Positions 8,106 to 17,217 are shown, numbered from the stretch's first letter. The stretch: 34,038 nt of DNA from an uncultured Clostridia bacterium (GCA_934178555.1 CAKPQL010000017.1:1-34038), one strand, 5' to 3'. Numbers and translations: made by a program. Notes: a model not told the origin generated them from the letters alone.

Positions 8106-9800
8106 ATGGATAAAAGTGAGTTAGTAGAGTTAGTATATGAATATGTAGAAAAAAATAAATATGATAAAAGGTTTATCCCATTTATTCAGTCATATATATC
8201 AAAATGCGTTCAAGAATATAAATGGGATAAAAAAATCCTAAGCGAAAAATTAAATGAATACACTAATCAAATAAAAAATATAAAATTTTTGAACATAGGA
8301 AAACAGAGAATCCTTGTGGATGTAGAAAATAGAAGTATTATATTGGATGAAAGAATAAAATATAATATGGAAGATTATACATTAGATGAGTATATAGAAG
8401 CTTCATATAATGAGCAAAATAAAATTTTAAAAACAAATATTAATTATGACGCAAATGATGCATCTAATAAAAGATTAAGAAATGAAATTAAACAAACGTT
8501 TAAGATATATAATAGAAAATTAATGGAAGATAAAGTTATATTTGAAATAATAAATTTAGTACAACAGAAAAATTATGATAAAAAATTTATTCCATTTATA
8601 AAAGAATATTTCTTACGTAGTGCTGAAATTTATAATTGGAATAGAGATGAACTAGAGAAAAAAATTAACAATTTTAAAAACAATGTAGATAGAATAGAAT
8701 TGGTAAAGTTAAAAAATAAATGTGCAGAATTTAATCCAAAAGAGAAAAAAATATATATTAATAAAAATTTACTTACATACACAAATGATATTATCATAAA
8801 AAACATATTTAGAGAGCAAGGTTTTGCAACTAATTATACAATAATAGAAAATAAAGCATACGAAAACGGATTATACACGAACGGTGAATTAAATAATAAA
8901 GAAAAATCCATGAATGAATATGCTGAAGAAGTTGCAGCAAATTATTTAACAGGACGAGTGCCATATTCAAATGAACTATATACAACATGTCGTGTTAGTC
9001 AAAAAGAAAGAAAAGACTATAATAGCAAAACATCTTATGTTGGATCAATGATGGCTGCTGCCTTTGGAATAAATGAATTTGAATTTGCCATACTAAAAGA
9101 TAAAGGACGCGCAAGATTTGATGAGTATTTTAGAGCAAAATTTGAATATTTAGATACCAAAACTTACATAGAAGAATTTTTTAAAATTGTTTATAATATA
9201 GAAAACGCTAAAGAAAGTATTTTTTCAACAAAAGAAATATCTCAAGAATATGCAAAGATGTATAATTTGGCAGTGAAAATTTTAAATGAAAAAACAAAAT
9301 ATGAAAGTGATAAATTAACAAAAGATGAACTAAAAAATTATAAAATTAAGACAAACTATATGAAACATAAAATTGCAGATACATTAAAACAAGCAATAAG
9401 AAACCAATCATTAGAAAAAAGAGTCATAAATGAAAATATAGAAAATAAAGAAGTAATAAAAAAATATTCTAGAATATCAAAGTTGGCACAATATAAATTT
9501 AAAAAGGTAGCAAAACAATTATACTCTGAAAATGATACTTTATTCGATAATCGAGAGTTAGAATTACTAATAATAACAGAATTCAAATTTCCTTTGATAG
9601 GAAAGATATATAGTGCATTTAACAAGCAAAAGTACCCTTTATTAATAAACTCAAATGAAAATTTTGATTGTTTAGATGAAGAGGAGATAAAAGCAAGAAA
9701 AGATATGTTAAAAAACAGTGAAATAATAATACCACAAAAAGAAATATTTGAATTTAAGGAAAAATTAAATTCAGTACCAGATGAAAATAAATTAATCTAA
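8106..9800 (+). CDS. Unknown 564-residue protein with internal duplication
   Basis: No family recognised. The N-terminal half contains a tandem duplication: residues ~9-83 and ~149-223 align, for example KYDKRFIPFIQSYISK (18-33) with NYDKKFIPFIKEYFLR (156-171). Each is followed by a helical stretch and a short beta element ending near IILDERI or IYINKNLL. Residues ~236-290 (IFREQGFATNY... ENGLYTNGELNN... MNEYAEEVAANYLTGR) recall the layout of a gluzincin-type protease domain, but no HExxH is visible, so any relation would be to a degenerate, inactive form. The C-terminal third is lysine-rich and helical. There is no signal peptide. The ribosome site is weak. A monocistronic gene with its own terminator. 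Confidence 0.8.
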   Translation: MDKSELVELVYEYVEKNKYDKRFIPFIQSYISKCVQEYKWDKKILSEKLNEYTNQIKNIKFLNIGKQRILVDVENRSIILDERIKYNMEDYTLDEYIEASYNEQNKILKTNINYDANDASNKRLRNEIKQTFKIYNRKLMEDKVIFEIINLVQQKNYDKKFIPFIKEYFLRSAEIYNWNRDELEKKINNFKNNVDRIELVKLKNKCAEFNPKEKKIYINKNLLTYTNDIIIKNIFREQGFATNYTIIENKAYENGLYTNGELNNKEKSMNEYAEEVAANYLTGRVPYSNELYTTCRVSQKERKDYNSKTSYVGSMMAAAFGINEFEFAILKDKGRARFDEYFRAKFEYLDTKTYIEEFFKIVYNIENAKESIFSTKEISQEYAKMYNLAVKILNEKTKYESDKLTKDELKNYKIKTNYMKHKIADTLKQAIRNQSLEKRVINENIENKEVIKKYSRISKLAQYKFKKVAKQLYSENDTLFDNRELELLIITEFKFPLIGKIYSAFNKQKYPLLINSNENFDCLDEEEIKARKDMLKNSEIIIPQKEIFEFKEKLNSVPDENKLI

Positions 9801-9808
9801 GTACTTGA

Positions 9809-9852
9809 AAATAGCTATTTACCAGTCAATAGGTAAGTAGCTGTTTTTTTTT
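9809..9852 (+). terminator. Intrinsic terminator before the dcw cluster
   Basis: Stem AGCTATTTACC (9813-9823) with GGTAAGTAGCT (9832-9842), one T-G pair, followed by G and nine T. It separates the unknown 564-residue gene from mraZ. Confidence 0.93.
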
Positions 9853-9888
9853 AATAAAAATAAAAATAAAAAAAATTTATAAAAACAC

Positions 9889-9917
9889 TTGCAAAATAAA
9901 ATGTTATATATTAAAAT
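9889..9917 (+). promoter_or_regulatory. mraZ promoter
   Basis: TTGCAA (9889-9894), 17-base spacer, TAAAAT (9912-9917). The predicted transcription start lies at the first MraZ operator repeat, so repressor binding would block initiation. Confidence 0.75.
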
Positions 9918-9923
9918 GTAACT

Positions 9924-9961
9924 GAAGTGGAGAAAAGTGGTATAAAGTGGTGACAAAGTGG
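9924..9961 (+). promoter_or_regulatory. MraZ operator: four AAGTGG direct repeats
   Basis: AGTGG occurs at 9926, 9936, 9946 and 9957, each preceded by A, giving a 10/10/11-base period on one helix face. MraZ is known to autoregulate dcw operons by binding short direct repeats of this GTGG-type at about 10-base spacing. The repeats lie between the -10 box and the mraZ start. Confidence 0.85.
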
Positions 9962-9977
9962 AGGAGGTGAAACGAAA

Positions 9978-10403
9978 GTGTTAATCGGTGAATATGAACA
10001 TTCAGTTGATAGTAAGGGAAGATTAATAATGCCTTCTAAGCTAAGAGACGAAATCGGATACAAATTTATAGTAACAAAAGGATTAGATGGTTGTTTATTT
10101 GTGTTTCCACAAAAAGAATGGGAAATATTCCAAGAAAAATTAAGAGCACTTCCTGTTTCAGATAAAAATGCAAGAAACTTTACTAGATTTTTCTTCGCAG
10201 GTGCAATTGAATGCGAAATAGACAAGCAAGGTAGATTTCTAGTTAGTAGTAATTTAAGAGAATTTGCTAGTCTAGATAAAGATGTAGTAATAATAGGTAT
10301 GAATTCGAGATTAGAAATTTGGAGTAAAGAAAAATGGCAACAATGTGATGAAAATATATCAGCAGATGAAATTGCAGAACATATGACAAATTTAGGTATA
10401 TAA
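9978..10403 (+). CDS. mraZ: Transcriptional regulator MraZ
   Basis: DNA-binding protein with two AbrB/SpoVT-type swapped-hairpin repeats that controls the dcw cluster and assembles as a ring. Both repeats are visible: GEYEHSVDSKGRLIMPSKLRDE near the N-terminus and AGAIECEIDKQGRFLVSSNLRE near residue 74-95. GTG start at 9978 with GAGGAGGTGA upstream; 141 residues, normal size. It is first in the cluster and has its own operator repeats, which implies autoregulation. Unusually, 385 bases separate it from rsmH, which in most genomes follows directly. Confidence 0.97.
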   Translation: MLIGEYEHSVDSKGRLIMPSKLRDEIGYKFIVTKGLDGCLFVFPQKEWEIFQEKLRALPVSDKNARNFTRFFFAGAIECEIDKQGRFLVSSNLREFASLDKDVVIIGMNSRLEIWSKEKWQQCDENISADEIAEHMTNLGI

Positions 10404-10788
10404 CTTGAAAAAAGTTTATATAGATTTTACAAAAGATAAAAATTTTAATTTACAAATGAATACAACTTTTAATAAATGTTGTAAAAGTACTAAAGAAAAT
10501 TAAAGTGCAAGTGCACAAAAGAAAAATACCAAAGATAAAAATAAAAAGTACAAAAGAAAAATTTAAAAAATTATTTTAACAAAAGAAAAACAGAAAAACA
10601 CATAAGATTTAGAAAATACAAAAGCTTTAAAATTGCATAAGAAAAAATATAAAGATACTAATGCCAAATTTTAAGGTACAAACGAATTAAAGTTACATAA
10701 GAAAATTTAATATAAGCTAAAAGCATGAGACAGTTGGTATAATTATTTTACCAACTGTTTATGCTATATTTAGAAACGAGATGGAAAT
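10404..10788 (+). other. Gene-free A-rich spacer between mraZ and rsmH
   Basis: No plausible coding frame. The + strand is extremely A-rich and carries several near-copies of ACAAAAGAAAA or ACATAAGAAAA (at about 10515, 10550, 10579, 10636 and 10694), spaced irregularly. A further copy lies before murE at 14464. The spacer ends in a strong inverted repeat with an embedded -10 element (10722-10765). It may hold a leader RNA or an attenuation or activation region. Confidence 0.6.
10722..10765 (+). promoter_or_regulatory. Inverted repeat with embedded extended -10 element upstream of rsmH
   Basis: Perfect ten-base arms ACAGTTGGTA (10730-10739) and TACCAACTGT (10749-10758). The stem extends outward through AGCAT/ATGCT with one bulged G. 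TGGTATAAT (10735-10743) sits across the left arm and loop. No T tract follows, so this is more likely an operator-promoter or structured leader than a terminator. It lies 24 bases before the rsmH start. Confidence 0.6.
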
Positions 10789-11736
10789 ATGGGAGAAGAT
10801 ATCTTAAAATTTAACCATGTATCTGTGTTATTAAATGAATGCATAGAAAATTTGAATATAAAAGCAGATGGAATATATGTAGATGGAACTTTGGGTGGAG
10901 CAGGTCACAGTTATGAAATAGCAAAAAAACTATCTAACAAAGGAAAACTAATAGGAATTGACAGAGATACAGAAGCATTACAAGCTGCAAAACAAAAGCT
11001 GAAAGAATTTTCTAATATTGAGTATGTACATGGAAATCACGATGATATAAAGAGTATATTAGAACAATTAAATATAGATAAAGTAGATGGAATTTTACTA
11101 GATTTAGGTATGTCATCATATCAAATAGACGAAACCAAAAGAGGCTTTAGTTACATGACAGACTCAAAATTGGATATGAGAATGGATACAACACAAGAAC
11201 TAGATGCTACAATTGTTGTAAATAATTATAAAGAAGAAGATTTAGCAAGAATATTATACGAATATGGAGAAGAAAAATTCTCACGTCAAATAGCTAGAAA
11301 TATATGTGAATATAGAAAAAACAAAAAAATAGAAACAACTACTCAGTTAGTAGAGATAATAGAAAAGAGCATACCAAATTATGCAAAAGATGGCAAAGGA
11401 CATCCGGCAAAGAAAACTTTTCAGGCAATACGAATAGAGGTAAATAATGAAATAGAGCCATTATATAATACGGTAATAAATTGTATAAAAGTATTAAAAC
11501 CAAGAGGAAGATTATGCATAATTACATTTCATTCATTAGAAGATAGAGCTGTAAAAATGGCATATTCTGATGCACTTGGAAGATGTACATGCCCTAAAGA
11601 TTTACCATATTGTATATGCAATAAAGAAGTTTTAGGAAAAATAATAACTAAAAAACCAATTTTGCCAACAGAACAAGAAATAGAAAAAAATTCAAGAAGC
11701 AAAAGTGCAAAATTACGTGTATTTGAGAGAATTTAA
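10789..11736 (+). CDS. rsmH: 16S rRNA (cytosine1402-N4)-methyltransferase
   Basis: SAM-dependent methyltransferase (formerly MraW) that methylates C1402 in the decoding centre of 16S rRNA. Seen: HVSVLLNECIENL at the N-terminus, SAM-binding VDGTLGGAGHS, acidic end of the next strand in LIGIDRD, ILLDLGMSSYQ, and the C-terminal ITFHSLEDRAVK and SRSKSAKLRVFE. The 315-residue length is typical. The ribosome site before the ATG at 10789 is weak (GAGATGG), but the N-terminus matches the family. Second gene of the dcw cluster. Confidence 0.97.
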   Translation: MGEDILKFNHVSVLLNECIENLNIKADGIYVDGTLGGAGHSYEIAKKLSNKGKLIGIDRDTEALQAAKQKLKEFSNIEYVHGNHDDIKSILEQLNIDKVDGILLDLGMSSYQIDETKRGFSYMTDSKLDMRMDTTQELDATIVVNNYKEEDLARILYEYGEEKFSRQIARNICEYRKNKKIETTTQLVEIIEKSIPNYAKDGKGHPAKKTFQAIRIEVNNEIEPLYNTVINCIKVLKPRGRLCIITFHSLEDRAVKMAYSDALGRCTCPKDLPYCICNKEVLGKIITKKPILPTEQEIEKNSRSKSAKLRVFERI

Positions 11737-11817
11737 CAGAATATATTGCAAATTTAGTATAGAATGAATATTAAAAAATAGATATAAACAAAAATTAATA
11801 AAAAGGAGGTGTATATA

Positions 11818-12336
11818 ATGGCAAAAAATTATAATATGTATAATTATGGAACTAGTCCAAGAAAATTGCAGCCAGAGTATACACCACCAAAAAAGGTTAA
11901 GACAAATAAATTACCGAATAATACAAAAATAAAAGAAGACAAAAAAAATAATAAAAAATTACAAGAGCAGAAAAAGAAGAAACAGCAACGAAAAATAATG
12001 TTTTATATAAGCATAGGTTTTGTAATTTTATTTGCGATAAGTTATAGAAATTCACAAATAGACGAAACATTTTCACAAGTACAAAAATTACAAGGAGATT
12101 TAGCAACTATAGAGAAAGAAAATGAGCAATTAAAAGTAAATATTGAAAGCGGTTCAAACTTAAACAATCTAGAACAGTCAGCTAAAGAGCTGTTGGGTAT
12201 GCAGAAATTAAGCAATAAACAGTCAGTATATGTAAGTTTGCCTAAAGTAGACTATATAGAAGGAACTCAAAAAGAAGAAACAAACAAAGAAGGTTTTTTA
12301 GAAAGCATAACTAAGAACTTATTGAATATATTTTAA
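11818..12336 (+). CDS. ftsL: FtsL/DivIC-like septum protein
   Basis: Small bitopic division protein. The start at 11818 (MAKNYNMYNYG) has AAGGAGG at 11803-11809; an in-frame GTG at 11809 overlaps that site and is unlikely. The 172 residues have a long basic cytoplasmic tail (~1-60), one membrane segment (MFYISIGFVILFAISY, about 61-76), and a coiled coil (about 84-120, VQKLQGDLATIEKENEQL). A LEQSAKELLGM segment follows, as in FtsL/DivIC. FtsL links PBP2B/FtsI and FtsW at the divisome. Assignment rests on topology and position between rsmH and the PBP gene, since sequence conservation in this family is low. Confidence 0.82.
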   Translation: MAKNYNMYNYGTSPRKLQPEYTPPKKVKTNKLPNNTKIKEDKKNNKKLQEQKKKKQQRKIMFYISIGFVILFAISYRNSQIDETFSQVQKLQGDLATIEKENEQLKVNIESGSNLNNLEQSAKELLGMQKLSNKQSVYVSLPKVDYIEGTQKEETNKEGFLESITKNLLNIF

Positions 12337-12368
12337 AAGATTAGTATAAAAAATACTAATCTTTTTTC
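12335..12368 (+). terminator. Intrinsic terminator between ftsL-like gene and PBP gene
   Basis: Perfect 13-base-pair stem AAAAGATTAGTAT (12335-12347) with ATACTAATCTTTT (12353-12365), loop AAAAA, then T-rich. It overlaps the ftsL stop codon. It implies partial uncoupling of the upstream dcw genes from the PBP, murE, mraY group. Confidence 0.85.
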
Positions 12369-12447
12369 TTTTATAAAAATGGTTGGATAGCAAAACTATT
12401 TGAGATATTTTAAAAGAGTTTTAACAAAAAATAGCAGGAGGTCAAGT

Positions 12448-14431
12448 ATGGTAAATACAGATATTGCTCAAAAAAGAAGAATGAGAAATGCTTTATTTAT
12501 AAGTCTTTTAATATTTAGTTTGTTAATAACAAGAATTGGATGGATACAATTTGTGCAAGGATCGGAATTACAAACTATGGCATACTTGCAACAGAACTTA
12601 AATAGAAAGATAAATCCTAAAAGAGGGACTATTTATGATGCTACAGGAGTTACATTAGCTGTTAGTGCAACAGTTGAAACAGTTACGGTAAATCCTGTTA
12701 ATATTAGTAATGAAGATAAAGAAAAGGTTGCAAGAGCCTTGGCAAATATATTTGAATTAGATTATGAAACCATACTAAAGAAAGTAAAGAAAAAAACTTC
12801 AATAGAAACAATTATAAGGAAAGCGAACAAAGAAAAAACAGATGAATTAAGAAAATGGATGAATGACAACAATATATTAACAGGAATAAATATAGATGAA
12901 GACACAAAAAGATATTATCCATATAATAATTTGGCTTCGAATATTATTGGATTTACAGGAAGCGACAACCAAGGACTTGATGGGATAGAAGCAAAGTTTG
13001 ATAAAGAGTTAAAAGGAACTCAAGGGCAAATATTAAAGACTACAGATGCACAAGGAGCTGATATAGTTGGCGAGGGAGAAAGCTATATTGCGGCAGTAGA
13101 TGGGAATGATTTGGTACTATCTATAGATATGACAATACAATCTATTGTAGAGAAGTATCTAAAAGAAGCATGCATTGATAATGTTTGCACAGATGGAGGA
13201 AATATTGTCATAATGAATCCAAAAACTGGAGACATATTGGCAATGGCAACATATCCAGATTATAACTTAAATACCCCATATGAACCGAATACAGATGAAC
13301 TAAAGCAAAGCTGGGATGGCATGGAATCAGCAGACAAAACAGCTGCATTACAAAAAATGTGGAGAAACAAAGCAATTACCGATGGATATGAACCAGGTTC
13401 TACGTTTAAATTAATAACAGCATCTGCTGCAATAGAAGAAGGAATAACAGATATAGACAATAAAGGAGAATTTTGTTGTACCGGTTCAATAGAAATTGCT
13501 GGTGTAAGAATAAAATGTTGGAGATATTATAGGCCACATGGAGCTCAGAGTCTAAGGGAAGCACTAATGAATTCTTGTAATCCTGTTTTTATAGGTTTGC
13601 GGTCAAAAAATTGGAATTGAAAAATACTATGACTACCTTGAAAAATTTGGGTTATTAAAAATTACTGGAGTTGATTTGCCAGGAGAAGCTTCAGGAATAT
13701 TTTTAAAAGAAGAAAAGGTTGGACCAGTAGAACTTGCTACAATATCATTTGGTCAAAGATTTGAAATAACTCCATTACAAATGGTAACTGCAGTGTCTGC
13801 AATAGCAAATGGTGGAACTCTTATGAAACCAAGAATTGTAAAGCAAATAATAGATAGTAAAACTGGAGAACAGACAGAAGTACCAGTTGAAGAAAAAGGT
13901 AGAGTAATATCAAAAGAGACATCAGAAAAAGTATTAAGCATGATGAAAAGTGTTGTAGCAGAAGGAACAGGAAAAAATGCACAAGTTGTAGGATATTCTA
14001 TAGGCGGTAAAACAGGAACTTCCGAAGATGGTGTAAACACTAACAAATACGTCACATCATTTGTTGGTGTAGCACCAATAGAAGATCCAGAAGTAGTAAT
14101 ATTAATTACATTATACAATCCAACGGGGCAAGGAGGACATCAAGGAGGAGGAGTAGCGGCACCAATTGCATCACAAGTTCTAGGTGAAGTATTACCATAT
14201 TTAGAGGTTGTAAAGCAGGAACAAGAAGAGGCTGGAATGGTAACAGTGCCTAATATTATAGGTATGAATCTTTCAGATGCAAAAAAAGTTTTAAAGGAGA
14301 CTGGATTAGAATATGATATAAAAAGTACTAATGAAGAAATTGATATACCAAATGCAGTGATATCAGATCAGTTACCAAAACAAGGAATATCAATAAAATC
14401 AGGGACAAAAATAATAATATATTTAGACTAA
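12448..14431 (+). CDS. ftsI: Class B penicillin-binding protein (FtsI/SpoVD type), split by +1 shift at CGG
   Basis: Septal or spore-cortex peptidoglycan transpeptidase. Start at ATG 12448 behind GCAGGAGG; an upstream TTG at 12400 has no ribosome site. Zero frame runs to TGA at 13618-13620; codons from 13601 in the +1 frame continue to 14431. Joined, the product is 660 residues, the usual SpoVD/PBP2B size: membrane segment ~14-32, dimerisation domain, transpeptidase with S318 in EPGSTFK, SCN (376-378), KTG (521-523) and one C-terminal PASTA domain from about 588. Motifs SxxK and SxN lie before the break and KTG after it, so neither half alone could be active. The break is an extra C at 13600 making in-frame CGG; removing it gives FIGLGQKIGIEKYYDY. 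Single PASTA favours SpoVD, position favours FtsI. Confidence 0.93.
13600..13603 (+). other. CGG +1 frameshift site in the PBP gene (CGGT)
   Basis: Zero frame reads ...GGT TTG CGG TCA and stops six codons later. Skipping the C, or reading CGGT as one unit, gives ...G-L-G-Q-K-I-G and opens 276 codons. The preceding codon is TTG. There is no homopolymer at the site. Confidence 0.9.
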
Positions 14432-14555
14432 AATTTGGAATATAAAATTTAGAAAAAAACTATACAAAAGAAAAAAATAGATATATAATAAACTAGTTGA
14501 AATATACAAGTTAGATTATCTTAAAAATGAATTTTTGGATAAGTGGAGGTTGACT

Positions 14556-16019
14556 ATGGAATTAAAGAAAGTATTAAGTGGAATAGAAGGTTTAAAAGCA
14601 AAAGGAAATTTAGATATAGATATAAAAAAGATAGAGAGTGATTCTAAAAAAATATCAGAAGGAGATATGTTTGTAGCAATAGAAGGGTTTGATAAAGATG
14701 GTCATGAATATATAGATGAAGCAGTAAAAAATGGTGCAAAAGTAATCGTAATTCAGGAAGGAAGTAAAATTTTAAAAGAAAAATTAAATGATGATATAAC
14801 AGTAATAATGGGAAAAGACACAAGAGAATTATTAGCAAAAATTGCTTGTAACTTTTATAATAATCCATCTAGAAAATTCAAATTAATAGGAATAACAGGA
14901 ACAAAGGGAAAAACAACAACTTCATATATGCTAAAAGCAATATTAGAAAAGCAAGGACAAAAAGTAGGAATGATAGGAACTATTGCAAATTATATTGGAG
15001 ATGAAAAAATATCAGACAGTGCAAGAACAACTCCAGAAAGCATAGAATTGCAAAGTATATTATCAAAAATGGCAAGTGAAAATGTTGATACAGTTATAAT
15101 GGAGGTATCTTCACAAAGTTTAAAATTAAATAGAGTAGATGGTTGTGATTTTGATATAGGAATATTTACTAATTTTTCAAAAGACCACATAAGTGAAAAA
15201 GAACATATTGATATGGAAGACTATTATAATTCAAAAGTTAAATTGTTTACAATGTGTAAGACAGCATATATAAATACAGACGATTTCTATGTTGCTAAAT
15301 TAAAACATATGGATTTACCATGCGAAATAAAAACATATGGTATAGATAATATAGCAGATTTAATTGCAAAAGATATAACAGTTACAAATGTTACATCAGA
15401 TTTTAAAGTGAAAATCGGAATGAGAAATGAGAGAATAAAAGTTAGCATACCTGGTAGATATAGTGTATACAATTCATTAGCTGCTATAAGTGTTGCCTTA
15501 AAATTTGGAATAGATGCAGAAAAAATAAAAGAAGCATTAGGAAACATATATGTTCCAGGCAGAAGTGAAATTGTACCAAATAAAAAGGGCCTTACAATAA
15601 TGATTGATTATGCTCATACACCTGAAAGTTTAGAAAATATATTACAAACAGTGAAATCTTATACAAGAGGAAGAGTTATTTCTGTATTTGGTTGTGGAGG
15701 AGATAGAGATAAAACTAAAAGAGCCATAATGGGTGAAATATCAGGAAAAATTGCGGATTTTACAATAATAACTTCAGATAATCCAAGAACAGAAAACCCA
15801 AAAGAAATAATAGAACAAATTGAAGAAGGAATAAAAAAGGCAAATGATAAATACACAACAATAGTAGATAGAAAAGAAGCTATAAAATATGCAATAAGTA
15901 TGGCTACTAAAGCAGATATAATAGTATTAGCAGGAAAAGGACATGAGACATATCAAGAAATAAATGGAGAGAGACATCATTTAGATGAAAGAGAAATAAT
16001 AAAACAAATAATAAAATAG
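14556..16019 (+). CDS. murE: UDP-MurNAc-tripeptide synthetase, meso-DAP type
   Basis: Cytoplasmic ligase adding the third residue to UDP-MurNAc-L-Ala-D-Glu. Start at ATG 14556 with GGAGG at 14545-14549; an in-frame TTG at 14535 lacks a site. 487 residues. Domains: N-terminal UMP-binding domain, central ATPase with P-loop GITGTKGKTTTSYM, SSQSLKLNRV, and C-terminal ligase domain. D408-N409-P410-R411 forms the DNPR motif that binds meso-diaminopimelate in MurE enzymes; lysine-adding enzymes differ here. This fits dapF and dapL in the same window. murF, which normally follows, is absent; mraY comes next after 220 bases. Confidence 0.97.
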   Translation: MELKKVLSGIEGLKAKGNLDIDIKKIESDSKKISEGDMFVAIEGFDKDGHEYIDEAVKNGAKVIVIQEGSKILKEKLNDDITVIMGKDTRELLAKIACNFYNNPSRKFKLIGITGTKGKTTTSYMLKAILEKQGQKVGMIGTIANYIGDEKISDSARTTPESIELQSILSKMASENVDTVIMEVSSQSLKLNRVDGCDFDIGIFTNFSKDHISEKEHIDMEDYYNSKVKLFTMCKTAYINTDDFYVAKLKHMDLPCEIKTYGIDNIADLIAKDITVTNVTSDFKVKIGMRNERIKVSIPGRYSVYNSLAAISVALKFGIDAEKIKEALGNIYVPGRSEIVPNKKGLTIMIDYAHTPESLENILQTVKSYTRGRVISVFGCGGDRDKTKRAIMGEISGKIADFTIITSDNPRTENPKEIIEQIEEGIKKANDKYTTIVDRKEAIKYAISMATKADIIVLAGKGHETYQEINGERHHLDEREIIKQIIK

Positions 16020-16030
16020 TATAACTATAG

Positions 16031-16171
16031 TTCAAAATATAAAATAAAAATCTGCAAAAGACTTAAACGCGATAAATTAGAAAAATATATATGTTTATTA
16101 TTAAAATAAAAATAGATGAGACAGTTATAAATAGTGGAAGCGGTTTTTCGATTTTTATTTTATATTTTGAA
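16031..16171. repeat. Widely spaced perfect 22-base inverted repeat in the murE-mraY gap
   Basis: Bases 16031-16052 are the exact reverse complement of 16150-16171. The arms enclose 97 bases, which include CTTAAACGCG (near 16061), a string also found near 33966. In RNA this would close a long stem around a sizeable loop in the leader of mraY. The arms are AT-only except for two C/G positions. Confidence 0.75.
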
Positions 16172-16239
16172 TGCCATAAATCTGTTGCAAGTATATGGGG
16201 GACACAATAGTTCTCTAACAGAACAAAGGAGGAAAATAA

Positions 16240-17217
16240 TTGGATTTTCAAATTATTTTATTAATAGGCACATTTATTATATCAGTTATAATAGCGCTAA
16301 TTACAATACCAATATTAAAAAAGTTAAAAGTAGGGCAAATAGAAAGAGAGGAAGGACCTCGAAGCCACTTATCAAAACAAGGAACTCCAACTATGGGAGG
16401 AGTAATTATATTATTATCAATAATAATATCTGCAATTGTAGCATTTATTTATTATTCAAATAAAGATACTCAAATATTAAAAAACATGATACCTCTTCTA
16501 ATAATAGCTGTAGGCACAGGATTAATTGGATTTATAGATGACTTTAAAAAATTGATTTTAAAAGATACAAAAGGATTAAAACCAAGTTATAAAATGTTAG
16601 GTTTATTAATAATATCTGTTATATATATTATATATATAATTAATTTTACGAATGTTAACACGGAAATATTTATACCATTTATAAAGACGTCTATCACATT
16701 ACCAATTTGGATATATATACCATTTACGATATTTGTAATACTAGCAACAACTAATGCAGTTAATTTAACAGATGGAGTAGATGGACTAGGAGGTAGTGTT
16801 TCAGTTATAATAATAGCAACATTAACTGTAATAGGAACAATTGTAAAAAGTCAAGAAATTGTTATGTTTGGAAGTATAATATGTGGAGCAATTTTAGGAT
16901 TTTTGATATTTAATATACATCCTGCAAAAGTGTTTATGGGAGACACTGGGTCATTAATGTTGGGTGGAATAATAGCTGCAATGGCAATATATTTAAAAAC
17001 ACCATTAGTGTTACTAATAATAGCTTTAATTCCAATATTAGAAACACTATCAGTAATGATGCAAGTTGTATATTATAAAAAGACAGGGAAAAGAATCTTT
17101 AAAATGGCACCATTACATCACCATTTCGAATTGTCTGGTTGGAGTGAAAATAAAGTAGTATCCATATTTAGTATAGTAACTGTAATTTTATGTGTAATTG
17201 GTATATATGCTGTATAA
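16240..17217 (+). CDS. mraY: Phospho-N-acetylmuramoyl-pentapeptide transferase
   Basis: Polytopic enzyme transferring phospho-MurNAc-pentapeptide to undecaprenyl phosphate to form lipid I. TTG start at 16240 with AAAGGAGG seven bases upstream. 325 residues and about ten membrane segments. Signature motifs: RSHLSKQGTPTMGG, GFIDDFKKL (Asp pair), NAVNLTDGVDGLGG, FMGDTGSLMLGG, and the histidine cluster APLHHHFELSGWSE. Followed 17 bases later by ftsW/spoVE; no murD lies between them as it does in many dcw clusters. Confidence 0.98.
   Translation: MDFQIILLIGTFIISVIIALITIPILKKLKVGQIEREEGPRSHLSKQGTPTMGGVIILLSIIISAIVAFIYYSNKDTQILKNMIPLLIIAVGTGLIGFIDDFKKLILKDTKGLKPSYKMLGLLIISVIYIIYIINFTNVNTEIFIPFIKTSITLPIWIYIPFTIFVILATTNAVNLTDGVDGLGGSVSVIIIATLTVIGTIVKSQEIVMFGSIICGAILGFLIFNIHPAKVFMGDTGSLMLGGIIAAMAIYLKTPLVLLIIALIPILETLSVMMQVVYYKKTGKRIFKMAPLHHHFELSGWSENKVVSIFSIVTVILCVIGIYAV

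Noticed and set aside
16134..16463. 109-residue ORF overlapping the mraY start
   Set aside because: It covers non-coding leader and then mraY in another frame; its residues show no domain and mraY is certain.
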